A stretch of DNA of 64,000 bases. Origin: Streptomyces cellulosae (GTDB lineage Bacteria > Actinomycetota > Actinomycetes > Streptomycetales > Streptomycetaceae). Made by a program: the position numbers and the translations under genes. Numbering within the stretch: the stretch's first letter is position 1; the number at the start of each line of letters is the position of its first letter. Positions 48,201 to 55,648 of the stretch are shown here, one piece after another. The notes under the pieces were generated by a model that searched no databases, was not told the DNA's origin, and saw only the letters and a program-made list of their open reading frames with translations. The DNA lies in the NCBI GenBank assembly GCA_014655195.1, contig BNBH01000001.1, positions 124,001-188,000 of the forward strand, read 5' to 3'.

Positions 48201-48566
48201 GACGGCGACATGATCACCGCCGCGTTCAAACTGCTGAAGCTGGGCCCCGTGGTGGGGCAGCGCACCTGGGGCGGGGTGGTCGGCATGACCGGCCGGCACC
48301 GGCTCGGGGACGGCACGGTGATCACGGTGCCGATGAACGCGGCCTGGTTCGACGTGTACGGCTGGTCCGTGGAGAACCGGGGCGTGGACCCCGACCTGGA
48401 GGCGCTGCGCACCCCGCTGGACTGGGCGGAGGGCAGGCACGCGGTCCTGGACGACGCCGTACGGCTCGCGCTCGACCTGCTGGAGGCCGAACCGCCCGCC
48501 TCTCCCCCGGGTTACGCCGACGTGCCCGACCGTTCACGTCCCAAGCTGCCGCCGCGGAGCCGCTGA
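45255..48566 (+). CDS. tricorn protease homolog (S41 family)
   Basis: 1103-aa cytoplasmic protease that degrades peptides released by the proteasome. The N-terminal two-thirds has TolB/beta-propeller repeats. A core domain follows, then a PDZ domain (about 760-860) and an S41 peptidase domain (about 900-1060). The catalytic set is recognisable: Ser742-His743 in LGTSHAYV, Ser982-Asp983 in ATSSDGD and Glu1040 in VENRG. ATG 45255 is used; the GTG at 45264 sits too near GGGGAGG. The insertion at about 845-870 is low complexity. The TetR operators lie upstream. Confidence 0.9.
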   Translation: MGRVTYLRLPHLKDDLLCFVAEDDLWLAPLDGGGRAWRLTVDRTKLGHPRFSPDGRHIAYTSWRSLDPEVHLAPVDGGPGRRLSYWGSSDTRVCGWAPPDEHGHASILAVTSHGEPFSHFTWAYKLGRDGSPGRKLPWGPVSDIQVAEVAGERKSLLLTGTPPHEPASWKRYRGGATGRLWLHGHRLLEGIDGHLHSPMFAGGRIAFLSDHEGIGNLYSCAYDGTDLRRHTDHDAFYARHASTDGTRVVYQCAGDLWIVDDLSPDSAPRRLDVRLSGPRSGRRPYQVPAAQHLDGLSVDETGRASAVVVRGSLYWLTHRDGPARTLTDTPGVRVRLPEMLGAGGQVAYVTDAEGEDAVEIASLPRATGHRPHRRLAAGKLGRVLEMVADPEGQRLAVAAHDGRLLLVDTDEATDGTAEEVTELIHSGNGPVRDLAFSPDGAWLAWSHPVIGRSLRQIKLARIKDRLVLDVTNGRFEDENPVFTRDGRYLAFLSWRGFDPVYDVHTGDLSFPLGCRPYLVPLSSATPSPFALNPEGRPAAGGLDPLEEEGEEGGTVTVEAEGLESRVTPFPVAASKYSGLYPVAGCGLVWLRWPISGALGETFAHPDDTTGRPTLEHFDVPKAKKSELVRHLDFFAVSGDGTRLVVVDEDDLRAVPATEPGDGDSTVWIDLRRIKHEADPAAEWRQAYAEAGRLIRAYFWEPDMCGIDWDGVLEQYRPLVERVASPDEFADLLREVLGELGTSHAYVTAARRNEGPPHYQRRQGLLGTDLVHREAGWTVKRILPGDSSDSRARSPLAGTGIREGAVLTHVDGRPVDPVTGPYPLLAAAGGTTVELTFRPPVAHHHPSAEGPAGPSRSGDGPPRRVAVVPLIDETPLRYQDWVAKRRAVVRELSGGRCGYLHIPDMGGSGWAQFNRDVRMEMSRPALIVDVRGNAGGHISELVVEKLTRTIIGWDLTRDAQPVSYASNAPRGPVVALADEATSSDGDMITAAFKLLKLGPVVGQRTWGGVVGMTGRHRLGDGTVITVPMNAAWFDVYGWSVENRGVDPDLEALRTPLDWAEGRHAVLDDAVRLALDLLEAEPPASPPGYADVPDRSRPKLPPRSR

Positions 48567-48576
48567 GGGCGTGAGA

Positions 48577-48608
48577 AAGGGGTGCCCCCTTCGCCAGGGG
48601 CACCCCTT
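48577..48608. terminator. bidirectional terminator after the tricorn gene
   Basis: Perfect 12-bp arms (48577-48588 with 48597-48608) and an 8-nt loop between the tricorn gene and the convergent 58-aa gene. Confidence 0.85.
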
Positions 48609-48641
48609 CCTACGGCACGTCACTGCCCGGGTGCGTCGACG

Positions 48642-48818
48642 TCAGACCTCGTGGTCCTGGTCGAAGCGCTCCTCGGACTCGCGGCGACGCTGCGGGTCCT
48701 GCTCGTCGTCCCGACGGCGGCCGCGGTTCTGCAGCTGCTCCTTGCCCTGCTGGGCACGCTGCTTGGCCTGCTGCTGGAACTGGCCGGCCTTCTCCTGCAT
48801 CTGGTCCTTCATACCCAT
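48642..48818 (-). CDS. 58-aa highly charged helical protein
   Basis: Small hydrophilic protein read in full: it begins MGMKDQMQEKAG, contains QQQAKQRAQQGKEQ, and ends ESEERFDQDHEV. Almost every residue is Gln, Lys, Arg or Glu, so it is probably a single long amphipathic or disordered helix. ATG 48818 has GGGAG about nine bases upstream. Codon third positions are G/C-rich and no stop interrupts it. Similar short Streptomyces proteins exist, but no function is known. Confidence 0.7.
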   Translation of the reverse strand: MGMKDQMQEKAGQFQQQAKQRAQQGKEQLQNRGRRRDDEQDPQRRRESEERFDQDHEV

Positions 48819-48894
48819 GTGGGTTCACTCCCGTTGTGGGGTGGGGGAACTTGCCCCATCAGATTCACACGGGCGGTGACCCTGCGCACGTCGA

Positions 48895-49779
48895 TCAGTC
48901 ACGGACCGTAGCGCGGTGCTGTTCGTCGGCGTTGCCGCCCGCGCCGACCAGCCCGATGCGCAGCCCGTCGAGGCGGCCCGCGAACCGCTTCATCTCCCGC
49001 TGCCCCACGGTGCCGATGACGGCGGGGAGACAGCCGCGGATGCCCTGCATGCCGCGCAGCCAGCCCTGCCCGTAGACGTGCGCGGAGCGCCGCTCGATGC
49101 CGGCGACGAGCCGGTCCACGGCGGGTCCGAGCGGGTAGGTCTTGTTGGCCGGCCAGGGCAGCCGCTGCCTCAACTCCCGCATGACGTCGTCCTGGTCGGC
49201 GCCGCGCACCATGTCGGTGTCGGTCCACGACAGGTAGCCGACGCCCACCCTGACGCCCCGGTGGGCGACTTCGGCGCGCAGCGCGTGCGCGTACGCCTCC
49301 ACACCGGACTTGGAGGCGCAGTACGCCGTCATCATCGGCGCGGGCGTGATCGCGGCGAGGGACGCGATCTGCAGCAGGTAGCCGCGGGTCTCGACGAGCA
49401 GCGGCAGGAACGCCCGCGCGGTCACGGCCGATCCGACGAGGTTGACCTCGATGACGCGCCGCCAGGCGTCCGGATCGGACTCGGTGAACGGACCGCCCGT
49501 CGCCACACCGGCGTTGGCGACCACGACGTCCACCCGGCCGAACCGCTCGCGCACCTCCGCGGCGACCCGGGCCATCGCCTCGTGGTCGGTGACGTCCGCG
49601 TACCAGTGGTCGCTGTCGCCGTGCAGCCGGGCGGAGACGTCCTTCAGCGCGTCCGGTTCCAGACCGACCAGCGCCACACTCGCGCCGCGCGCGGAGAGTT
49701 TGCGGGCGAGCAGCTCCCCGACCCCGCGCGCCGCGCCGGTGACGACGGCGACCTTACCTTCGAGACTGACCCTGCTCAT
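48895..49779 (-). CDS. short-chain dehydrogenase/reductase (SDR)
   Basis: 294-aa classical SDR. The cofactor loop is GAARGVGE, then NAGVATGG, the catalytic Ser in QIASLAAI and the YxxxK pair in AYCASKSGV. The C-terminal extension (about 230-290) is typical of SDRs in steroid and long-chain oxidation clusters. ATG 49779 overlaps the stop of the alpha/beta hydrolase (ATGA). Third gene of a BVMO-hydrolase-SDR operon; it probably oxidises an alcohol or reduces a ketone in the same pathway. Confidence 0.87.
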   Translation of the reverse strand: MSRVSLEGKVAVVTGAARGVGELLARKLSARGASVALVGLEPDALKDVSARLHGDSDHWYADVTDHEAMARVAAEVRERFGRVDVVVANAGVATGGPFTESDPDAWRRVIEVNLVGSAVTARAFLPLLVETRGYLLQIASLAAITPAPMMTAYCASKSGVEAYAHALRAEVAHRGVRVGVGYLSWTDTDMVRGADQDDVMRELRQRLPWPANKTYPLGPAVDRLVAGIERRSAHVYGQGWLRGMQGIRGCLPAVIGTVGQREMKRFAGRLDGLRIGLVGAGGNADEQHRATVRD

Positions 49780-50714
49780 GCGCTCTCCTCGGCGGGTACG
49801 GGCGGCTGTTGGGCGCTCACGTGGGCGGTGACGAGGTCCCGGATCCGCGTGGTGACCAGGTCGGGCGCCTCGACGGGGGTCATGTGGCCGACGCCGGGCA
49901 GTTCGGTGAGGCCGCGGCAGTCGGGCAGCGCGTCGGCGAGCGCGCGGGCGTGCACGGGCGGGGTGAGCCGGTCCGCGGTGCCGGCGACGATCTGCACCGG
50001 AACGTTCAACTCCCGTACGGCCGCGTCGAGGTCGAGCGTGGCGAGCACGTGCGACCAGGCGTGGCGGACCGTGCGGGGGCAGGCGTGCACGATGCGGGCG
50101 CAGGCCTCCACCATGTCCGGCGCCGAATCCGGGCCCATGGTCGCGTACTTGAGGATGCGGCGGGCGGCGGGCGTGACCGGGCCGAGCGGGGCGCGGCTGC
50201 CGAGGATGTGCCCGGTGATCCAGGTCCTGACCCGGCCGGGCCGCAGCGGCAGCACCGTGGACTCGGGGACGAGCCGGGCGCTGCCCGTGCTGCACAGCAG
50301 GACGGCGGCGGCGTGCTCGCGGAACGCGGGCCGGGTGGAGGCGGCCATCACCGTCATGCCGCCCATGGAGTGCCCGGCTACGACCGCGCGTTCGCCGGGG
50401 CCGAGGGTGGCCTTGAGGACGGCCTCGAGGTCGTCGGCGAGCGCGTCCGTGCTGCACGCGGGGCTCGCCGGGCTGCGGCCGTGGCCGCGCTGGTCGTAGG
50501 CGATCACCCGGTGGTCTGCGGCGAGTTCGCGGATCTGCGCGGCCCAGAAGGCGGTCGAGCAGGTCCAGCCGTGCGCGAGGACGACGGCGGGGGCGCCCTC
50601 GGGCCCGTGCACCTCGACGTGGACCGGGGCGCCGTCGGCGGAGGTGGCGGTCAGTTCGCGCACCGGGGCGGGCGGGGCGTAGCGGCCGGTGGTGACGGGG
50701 GTGGGGCGGCTCAC
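49776..50714 (-). CDS. alpha/beta-fold hydrolase
   Basis: 312-aa hydrolase. It shows the oxyanion segment LAHGWTCSTAFW, the nucleophile elbow AGHSMGG, the Asp in GTADRLTPP and the His in GVGHMTPVEA. GTG 50714 overlaps the BVMO stop (GTGA), so it is translationally coupled. Because a BVMO makes esters or lactones from ketones, the expected job is hydrolysing that product. The substrate is unknown. Confidence 0.88.
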   Translation of the reverse strand: MSRPTPVTTGRYAPPAPVRELTATSADGAPVHVEVHGPEGAPAVVLAHGWTCSTAFWAAQIRELAADHRVIAYDQRGHGRSPASPACSTDALADDLEAVLKATLGPGERAVVAGHSMGGMTVMAASTRPAFREHAAAVLLCSTGSARLVPESTVLPLRPGRVRTWITGHILGSRAPLGPVTPAARRILKYATMGPDSAPDMVEACARIVHACPRTVRHAWSHVLATLDLDAAVRELNVPVQIVAGTADRLTPPVHARALADALPDCRGLTELPGVGHMTPVEAPDLVTTRIRDLVTAHVSAQQPPVPAEESA

Positions 50715-52228
50715 GCGGCCACCTCCTCGTTCTCGGCGCCGGTCGCGGGCCGCGCGTCGGCGGGGCGCAGCACGGCGTACTCGGCGAGGTCGACGCGGCG
50801 GGTGGCGCGCCGGAACTCGGCGGTGGTTCCGGGCCAGATGGTGGTGTTGCGGCCGCCGGCGTCGAGGTACCAGCTGGTGCAGCCGCCGGTGTTCCACACC
50901 GTGCGCTTCATCCGTTCCTGCACCCGGTGGTTCCAGGCGCGGACCGCGCTGGGGCGGGCGTCGAGGGCGGCCCGGCCGCCGAGGACGTCGAGCTGGCGCA
51001 GGTAGTCGGCCATGTAGTTCAGCTGGGACTCGATCATCAGGATCATCGAGGAGTTCCCGAGGCCGGTGTTGGGGCCGATGATCGTCATCCAGTTGGGGAA
51101 GCCGGCCGCGGAGGCGCCGCGCAGCGCCTGCATGCCGCCCGACCAGACCTCGGAGAGGGTCTTGCCCTCGGGGCCGACGACGCGCTCGGCGATCGGCATG
51201 TCGGTGACGTGGAAGCCGGTGGAGAAGATGATCGCGTCGACCTCGGTCTCGGTGCCGTCGGCGGCGACCAGGGCCGAGCCGCGCACCTCGGTCAGCCCGC
51301 TCGCGACGACGTCCACGTTGGGCTGCGCGAGGGCCGGGTAGTACGTGCTGGACAGCAGGATCCGCTTGCAGCCGATGCGGTAGTCGGGCGTGAGCTTGGC
51401 CCGCAGCTCCGGGTCCTTGACGGCCCGCGCCATGTTCCGCTTGGCGAGCTGCTCGACGAAGCCGAGTTCACCCGGGTGCTTGGTGAACGCCTGGACCTGG
51501 AGCTCGCGGATGCCCCAGAGCAGCCCGCGGCGCAGCTTGGTGGTGAAGGGCAGCGCCCGGTGCACGGCGCGTTCGGCGGCGCCGATGGGCCGGTCCATGC
51601 GGGGCAGCACCCAGGCGGGCGTGCGCTGGAACAGGGTGAGCTTCTCCACCTGCGGCTGGATCGACGGGACGATCTGGATCGCGGAGGCGCCGGTGCCGAT
51701 CACGGCGACGCGCTTGCCGCGCAGGTCGTAGTCGTGGTCCCAGCGGGCGGAGTGGAACACCTTGCCGGGGAAGGCGTCGAGGCCGGGCACGTCCGGCAGC
51801 TTGGGCTCGGACAGCGGGCCGGTGGCGGAGACGACGACGTCCGCGCTCCAGTCGCCGGCGGTGGTCTGGATGTCCCAGCGCAGGTGCTCGGCGTCCCAGG
51901 TCATCCGCTTCACCTCGGCGTTGAAGCGGATGTGCGGGCGCAGTCCGAAGGTGTCGGTGACGCGCTCCAGGTAGGCGCGGATGTGCTCCTGGCCGGAGAA
52001 GGAGCGCGGCCAGTCGGGGTTGGGCGCGAAGGAGAAGGAGTACAGGTGCGAGGGCACGTCGCAGGCGCACCCCGGGTAGCTGTTGTCGCGCCAGGTGCCG
52101 CCGACGCTGCCGGCCCGCTCCAGGACGACGAAGTCCGTGATCCCCTCGCGGCGCAGCCGTACGGCGGCCCCGAGTCCGCCGAATCCCGACCCGATCACCG
52201 CGACCCGTACATGCTCGTGCTCGGCCAT
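50711..52228 (-). CDS. flavin monooxygenase, probable type I Baeyer-Villiger monooxygenase
   Basis: 505-aa FAD/NADPH enzyme that inserts oxygen next to a ketone. It has the FAD motif GSGFGGLGAA (12-21), the BVMO fingerprint FPGKVFHSARWDHD (FxGxxxHxxxW-D) and the NADPH motif GTGASAIQ. The loop SWYLDAGGRN is also typical. ATG 52228 is chosen over ATG 52246 because GGAGG stands seven bases upstream. First gene of the operon. A perfect 16-bp palindrome is at 52260-52275 and a divergent MerR regulator is next door. Confidence 0.9.
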   Translation of the reverse strand: MAEHEHVRVAVIGSGFGGLGAAVRLRREGITDFVVLERAGSVGGTWRDNSYPGCACDVPSHLYSFSFAPNPDWPRSFSGQEHIRAYLERVTDTFGLRPHIRFNAEVKRMTWDAEHLRWDIQTTAGDWSADVVVSATGPLSEPKLPDVPGLDAFPGKVFHSARWDHDYDLRGKRVAVIGTGASAIQIVPSIQPQVEKLTLFQRTPAWVLPRMDRPIGAAERAVHRALPFTTKLRRGLLWGIRELQVQAFTKHPGELGFVEQLAKRNMARAVKDPELRAKLTPDYRIGCKRILLSSTYYPALAQPNVDVVASGLTEVRGSALVAADGTETEVDAIIFSTGFHVTDMPIAERVVGPEGKTLSEVWSGGMQALRGASAAGFPNWMTIIGPNTGLGNSSMILMIESQLNYMADYLRQLDVLGGRAALDARPSAVRAWNHRVQERMKRTVWNTGGCTSWYLDAGGRNTTIWPGTTAEFRRATRRVDLAEYAVLRPADARPATGAENEEVAA

Positions 52229-52259
52229 CCCAAAGCCTCCGCGCATCGCTCAGAACCAT

Positions 52260-52275
52260 GCCAGTGAACACTGGC
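52260..52275. promoter_or_regulatory. palindromic operator upstream of the BVMO operon
   Basis: GCCAGTG-AA-CACTGGC, a perfect 16-bp palindrome 32-47 bp upstream of the BVMO start. It lies between the BVMO operon and the divergent MerR gene. Binding by that protein is inferred. Confidence 0.6.
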
Positions 52276-52360
52276 GCAATGGGGAGAGTAGAGCAGTGCC
52301 GTACTCATGGGTAGGGGTCGCGCGAGGAAAGTTACCGGCGGTACGACCTAGGCTTCAGGC

Positions 52361-53047
52361 GTGACGGACGACAGCGGCACCGAGAGCGGCAGCCCCACGG
52401 AACGGCGCGAGTACCGCATGGAGGAACTGGCGCGGCTCGCCGGCATCACCGTGCGCACCCTGCGCTTCTACCGCGAACGCAAGCTCATCCCGCCACCCCG
52501 CCGCGAGGGCCGCATCGCCTGGTACGACGACCAGCACCTGGCCCGGCTGCGCACCATCACGGCGCTGCTCGAGCGCGGCCACACCCTGAACGGCATAGCC
52601 GAGCTGGCCGAGGCCTTCGACAACGGCCGAGGCGTCGGCGACCTGCTCGGCATGGAGGTCCCCACCGAGGAGACCCCGGTCCGTCTCACCCCCGAGGAGC
52701 TCGCCGACCACTTCGCCGGCGAGGTCACCCCGGAGAACCTGGCCGCCGCCCTGGACCTCGGCTACCTCGGCGTCGACGGCGAGGAGATCGTCCACATCAG
52801 CCGCCGCCTGCTGGAGGTGTCCTCCGCACTGGTCCGCGAGGGCATCCCGCTCGGCGAGGTCCTGCGCACCGCCGCGGAGGTCCGCACCCACGCCGACGCC
52901 CTCGCCGACCTGTTCGCCGCCCTGGTCCTGCGCCACGCCCCGGAGGAGGCCCTCCACCGCCTGCGCCCGCTGGCCCGCAGCGTGGTGGACGCGGAGCTGT
53001 CGCTGGCGCTGGACCGGAGACTGCGGAAACGCGACAACCCCATGTGA
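52361..53047 (+). CDS. MerR-family transcriptional regulator
   Basis: 228-aa regulator. The wHTH begins YRMEELARLAGITVRTLRFYRE (about 20-41) and continues with the MerR KLIPPPRREGRIAWYDDQH wing, followed by a dimerisation helix and a long, unrecognised effector domain (about 105-228) without metal-binding Cys clusters. GTG 52361 begins MTDDSGTESG. It is divergent from the BVMO operon, so a substrate-sensing activator or repressor of that pathway is likely. Confidence 0.87.
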   Translation: MTDDSGTESGSPTERREYRMEELARLAGITVRTLRFYRERKLIPPPRREGRIAWYDDQHLARLRTITALLERGHTLNGIAELAEAFDNGRGVGDLLGMEVPTEETPVRLTPEELADHFAGEVTPENLAAALDLGYLGVDGEEIVHISRRLLEVSSALVREGIPLGEVLRTAAEVRTHADALADLFAALVLRHAPEEALHRLRPLARSVVDAELSLALDRRLRKRDNPM

Positions 53048-53115
53048 TCGCCTCACCTCATAGAGGTACTTTCCGGGGAGTGGCAGACGGACGTCAGTTC
53101 ACGCTCCGACAGTAA

Positions 53116-53961
53116 GAGCCAGGACCCCGGCGGCTGTGCCACCAGCCCCGGGGTACGGCCGGGCTCGTTCCCTTCGGCTATCGGAAGTCGCCGCACCCGT
53201 CCGGCGTGGGCTGGTGCTTGACTCCCGATCCTGACGCCGTCGCCATCGTCCGCGAGATCGTCGATGACGTGCGTTCGGGGCTGTCGCTGATCGCCGTCGC
53301 AGGCAGGCTCAACGACGCAGACGTGCCAGTGCCACGAGACCGTCACGCCCTGCTCCAGGGACGCCCCATGGGCGGCCGTCGCCATGGCCGCGACTTCGAC
53401 AGGTTCCGCTGGACGTCCGGCACACTGTCCAAGGTCTTGCGGAGTCCATCGTTGAAGGGGCATCGCATTCATAAGGGACAGACCGTTCGCGACGCCTCGG
53501 GGACGCCGGTGTTGATCGGCCCGCCCCTGCTTACCGAGGAGGAGTTCGACAGCCTGCAAGAGCTGCTCAGAGCCCGCTCGAACGGCAGCCGCCCCAGGAG
53601 TCGTACGACCGCCCTGCTCACGGCAGTCGCCTACTGCTCGGGGTGTGGTGGCCGCATGTACTTCGCCGCTCGTAAGGGTTATTCGTACGGCGACTACGTA
53701 TGCCGGGCGACCGCGCGCGCCGAAAAGTGCCTCGCACCAGCCGCGATGCGGTCCGACTGGCTTGAGGCATACACAGTCGCCCGCTACCGCGAGCTCACAG
53801 CGACCGGCTCACCGGTCTCTCGTCAGGTGCTCCTCGACAGCGGCGCCCGTGTCACCGTCTCCAAGGGCCACCGCGGTGGAAACTCGACCAGGCTGGCTGG
53901 GCCGGACACCTCGCGCCTGTCCTTCACCCTCACCGAGAAGAGCGCGCGATCGGACAGCTGA
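53116..53961 (+). pseudogene. decayed serine recombinase/integrase (N-terminally truncated)
   Basis: Open frame without a usable start, preceded by TAA at 53113. Recognisable large-serine-recombinase sequence starts at LVPFGYRK and PDPDAVAIVREIVDDV, then the recombinase domain, a zinc-ribbon segment YCSGCGGRMYF with later CLAPA, and a C-terminal RLAGPDTSRLSFTLTEK tail. The whole resolvase catalytic domain (with the nucleophilic Ser) is missing, and the Zn-ribbon-to-tail distance is short, suggesting another deletion. Flanked by MerR and exonuclease III genes with no att-like repeats seen; a dead remnant of an integrated element. Confidence 0.75.
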
Positions 53962-54024
53962 GTCCGACAAGCTTCGTGTGAGCACACGGCATGGTCTCGC
54001 GTTTCGCGTGCTCGCACGAGAATC

Positions 54025-54828
54025 TCACTGTCCGAAGACCACTGTCACGGGCGCGTGATCCGACCACCGTTCCTCGTGACTGGCCGCTCGTTCGACGAGT
54101 CCCTTGACCGCTCGCGCGGCCAGCCCGGGGGTGGCAACGGCCAGGTCGATCCTCCAACCGGTGTCATTGTCGAAGGCGCGCCCTCGGTACGACCACCACG
54201 AGTAAGGGCCGTCGACGTCCGGGTGCAGGGCGCGCACCACGTCGACGTAGCCGCCGTCGGCCGGGTCGAGGACGCGGGAGAGCCACGCGCGCTCCTCGGG
54301 CAGGAAGCCGGAGTTCTTGGTGTTGCCGCGCCAGTTCTTCAGATCGGCCTTCTCGTGCGCGATGTTCCAGTCGCCGCAGACCACGACCTCGCGCCCGTCG
54401 GCGGCGGCCTTCTCCCGCAGCTCCTTGAGGTACACGAGGAACTCGTCCATGAAGCGGATCTTCTCGTCCTGCCGCTCCGTGCCGACCTCGCCGGACGGCA
54501 GGTACAGGGAGGCGACCGTCACACCGGGCAGGTCCGCCTCGACGTACCGTCCGCTGCCGTCGAACTCCGCGGAGCCGAAGCCGATCCGCACCCGCTCGGG
54601 CTCGCGCCGGGTGTACAGGGAGACGCCCGCGCGACCCTTGGCGGCGGCCGGCGCGTGCACCACGTGCCACCCCTCGGGCTCCCGCACGGTCTCGGGGAGC
54701 TGCGCCGCCTCGGCCCGCACCTCCTGGAGGCACAGCACATCGGCGGAGGTCCCGGCGAGCCACTCCACGAAGCCCTTCTTGGCGGCGGCGCGGAGTCCGT
54801 TGACGTTGACAGAGGTCACAGTGAGCAC
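54025..54828 (-). CDS. xth: exodeoxyribonuclease III
   Basis: 267-aa AP endonuclease and 3'-5' exonuclease for base-excision repair. It has the N-terminal VTSVNVNGLRAA, the metal Glu in CLQEVRAE, YLPSGE, CGDWNIAHEKADLKN and the C-terminal WSDHAPV with catalytic Asp-His. GTG 54828 is preferred to longer frames because it starts at the first core strand. It is divergent from a GNAT gene. The recombinase relic lies 63 bp beyond its stop. Confidence 0.92.
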   Translation of the reverse strand: MLTVTSVNVNGLRAAAKKGFVEWLAGTSADVLCLQEVRAEAAQLPETVREPEGWHVVHAPAAAKGRAGVSLYTRREPERVRIGFGSAEFDGSGRYVEADLPGVTVASLYLPSGEVGTERQDEKIRFMDEFLVYLKELREKAAADGREVVVCGDWNIAHEKADLKNWRGNTKNSGFLPEERAWLSRVLDPADGGYVDVVRALHPDVDGPYSWWSYRGRAFDNDTGWRIDLAVATPGLAARAVKGLVERAASHEERWSDHAPVTVVFGQ

Positions 54829-54879
54829 CAGGGCACGATACGACACCCGCAGGTCCGGGCATGTTTTACGGTGTTCGTC

Positions 54880-55356
54880 ATGGAAATCCGCCGGGTCCCC
54901 TACGACCACCCCGACGCCGTGAAGCTGGACGCAGCCGTCCAGGCCGAGTACGACATCCGCTACGGCGACGGCGGCGACGCCACCCCGATGGACCCCGCGG
55001 ACTTCCGGCCCCCCAACGGCATCTACCTGATCGCCTACGACGCGCTGGGCGTCCCGGTCGCCTCCGGCGGCTGGCGCGTCCAGGACGCCAACGAGGAGGG
55101 CAACCGGGACGGCGACGCGGAGCTGAAGCGCATGTACGTCGTCGAGGAGATGCGCGGCCGCGGCCTCGCCCGCCGCATCCTCGCCGCCCTGGAGGAGGAC
55201 GCCCGAGCCGCCGGCCGCGTCCGCATGGTCCTGGAAACCGGCACCAAGCAGCCGGAGGCCATAGCCCTCTACACCTCCAGCGGCTACGAGCCCTGCGAGA
55301 AGTTCGGCTACTACCGCTTCCACGAGGAGAGCCTCTGCTACGCGAAGTACCTGTGA
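54880..55356 (+). CDS. GNAT-family N-acetyltransferase
   Basis: 158-aa acetyltransferase. Motif A is RMYVVEEMRGRGLARRIL, followed by the ETGTKQPEAIALYTSSGY segment of motif B. The substrate is unknown. ATG 54880 is used. It has no Shine-Dalgarno sequence, and TACGGT (54867-54872) lies where a leaderless promoter's -10 would sit. Divergent from xth and ends before a hairpin terminator, so it is monocistronic. Confidence 0.85.
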   Translation: MEIRRVPYDHPDAVKLDAAVQAEYDIRYGDGGDATPMDPADFRPPNGIYLIAYDALGVPVASGGWRVQDANEEGNRDGDAELKRMYVVEEMRGRGLARRILAALEEDARAAGRVRMVLETGTKQPEAIALYTSSGYEPCEKFGYYRFHEESLCYAKYL

Positions 55357-55376
55357 TCCATCAGGAGAACCGTCCA

Positions 55377-55404
55377 CGCCCCGCCGGGAGACCCTGGCGG
55401 GGCG
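55377..55404 (+). terminator. terminator of the GNAT gene
   Basis: Perfect 9-bp arms (55377-55385 and 55396-55404) and a 10-nt loop, 20 bp after the GNAT stop. Confidence 0.7.
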
Positions 55405-55474
55405 CCGTGCGTGAAGAGCCGCCGCGCTGCAGGGGTTTGGGCCGGCCTCGTCGGCGCACGGCCGCGAACAAGTC

Positions 55475-55508
55475 GAAGCCCCGACCAGGTGAACCCGGTC
55501 GGGGCTTC
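55475..55508 (-). terminator. terminator downstream of tRNA-Ala
   Basis: Perfect 12-bp arms (55475-55486 and 55497-55508) and a 10-nt loop, 6 bp beyond the 3' end of the tRNA on the minus strand. Confidence 0.75.
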
Positions 55509-55514
55509 GTTGCG

Positions 55515-55588
55515 TGGACCTGAGGGGATTTGAACCCCTGGCCCCCTCGATGCGAACGAGGTGCGCTACCGGACTGCGCCACAGGCCC
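55515..55588 (-). tRNA. tRNA-Ala (anticodon CGC)
   Basis: 74-nt cloverleaf. The acceptor stem pairs GGGCCTG with CAGGTCC (one G-T) with discriminator A; the D-arm holds GCGCAGTCCGGTAGCGC. The anticodon arm is CCTCG-TTCGCAT-CGAGG with loop anticodon CGC (Ala, codon GCG), and the T-arm contains GGTTCAAATCC. CCA is not encoded. A terminator follows. Confidence 0.93.
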
Positions 55589-55648
55589 TTGCAACGAGTG
55601 AAACTTTAGCATCCCGATCGGGGTGCTCAAAAATCCGTTGTCCGGGTC

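Noticed and set aside
48610..48828. 72-codon minus-strand open frame over the 58-aa gene
   Set aside because: Pro/Gly/Arg-rich out-of-phase reading; the 58-aa frame has the better composition and a matching ribosome-binding site.
53116..55588. Active integrated element using the tRNA-Ala as attachment site
   Set aside because: The recombinase is truncated, serine integrases seldom use tRNA genes, and no partial tRNA copy or flanking repeat was found.
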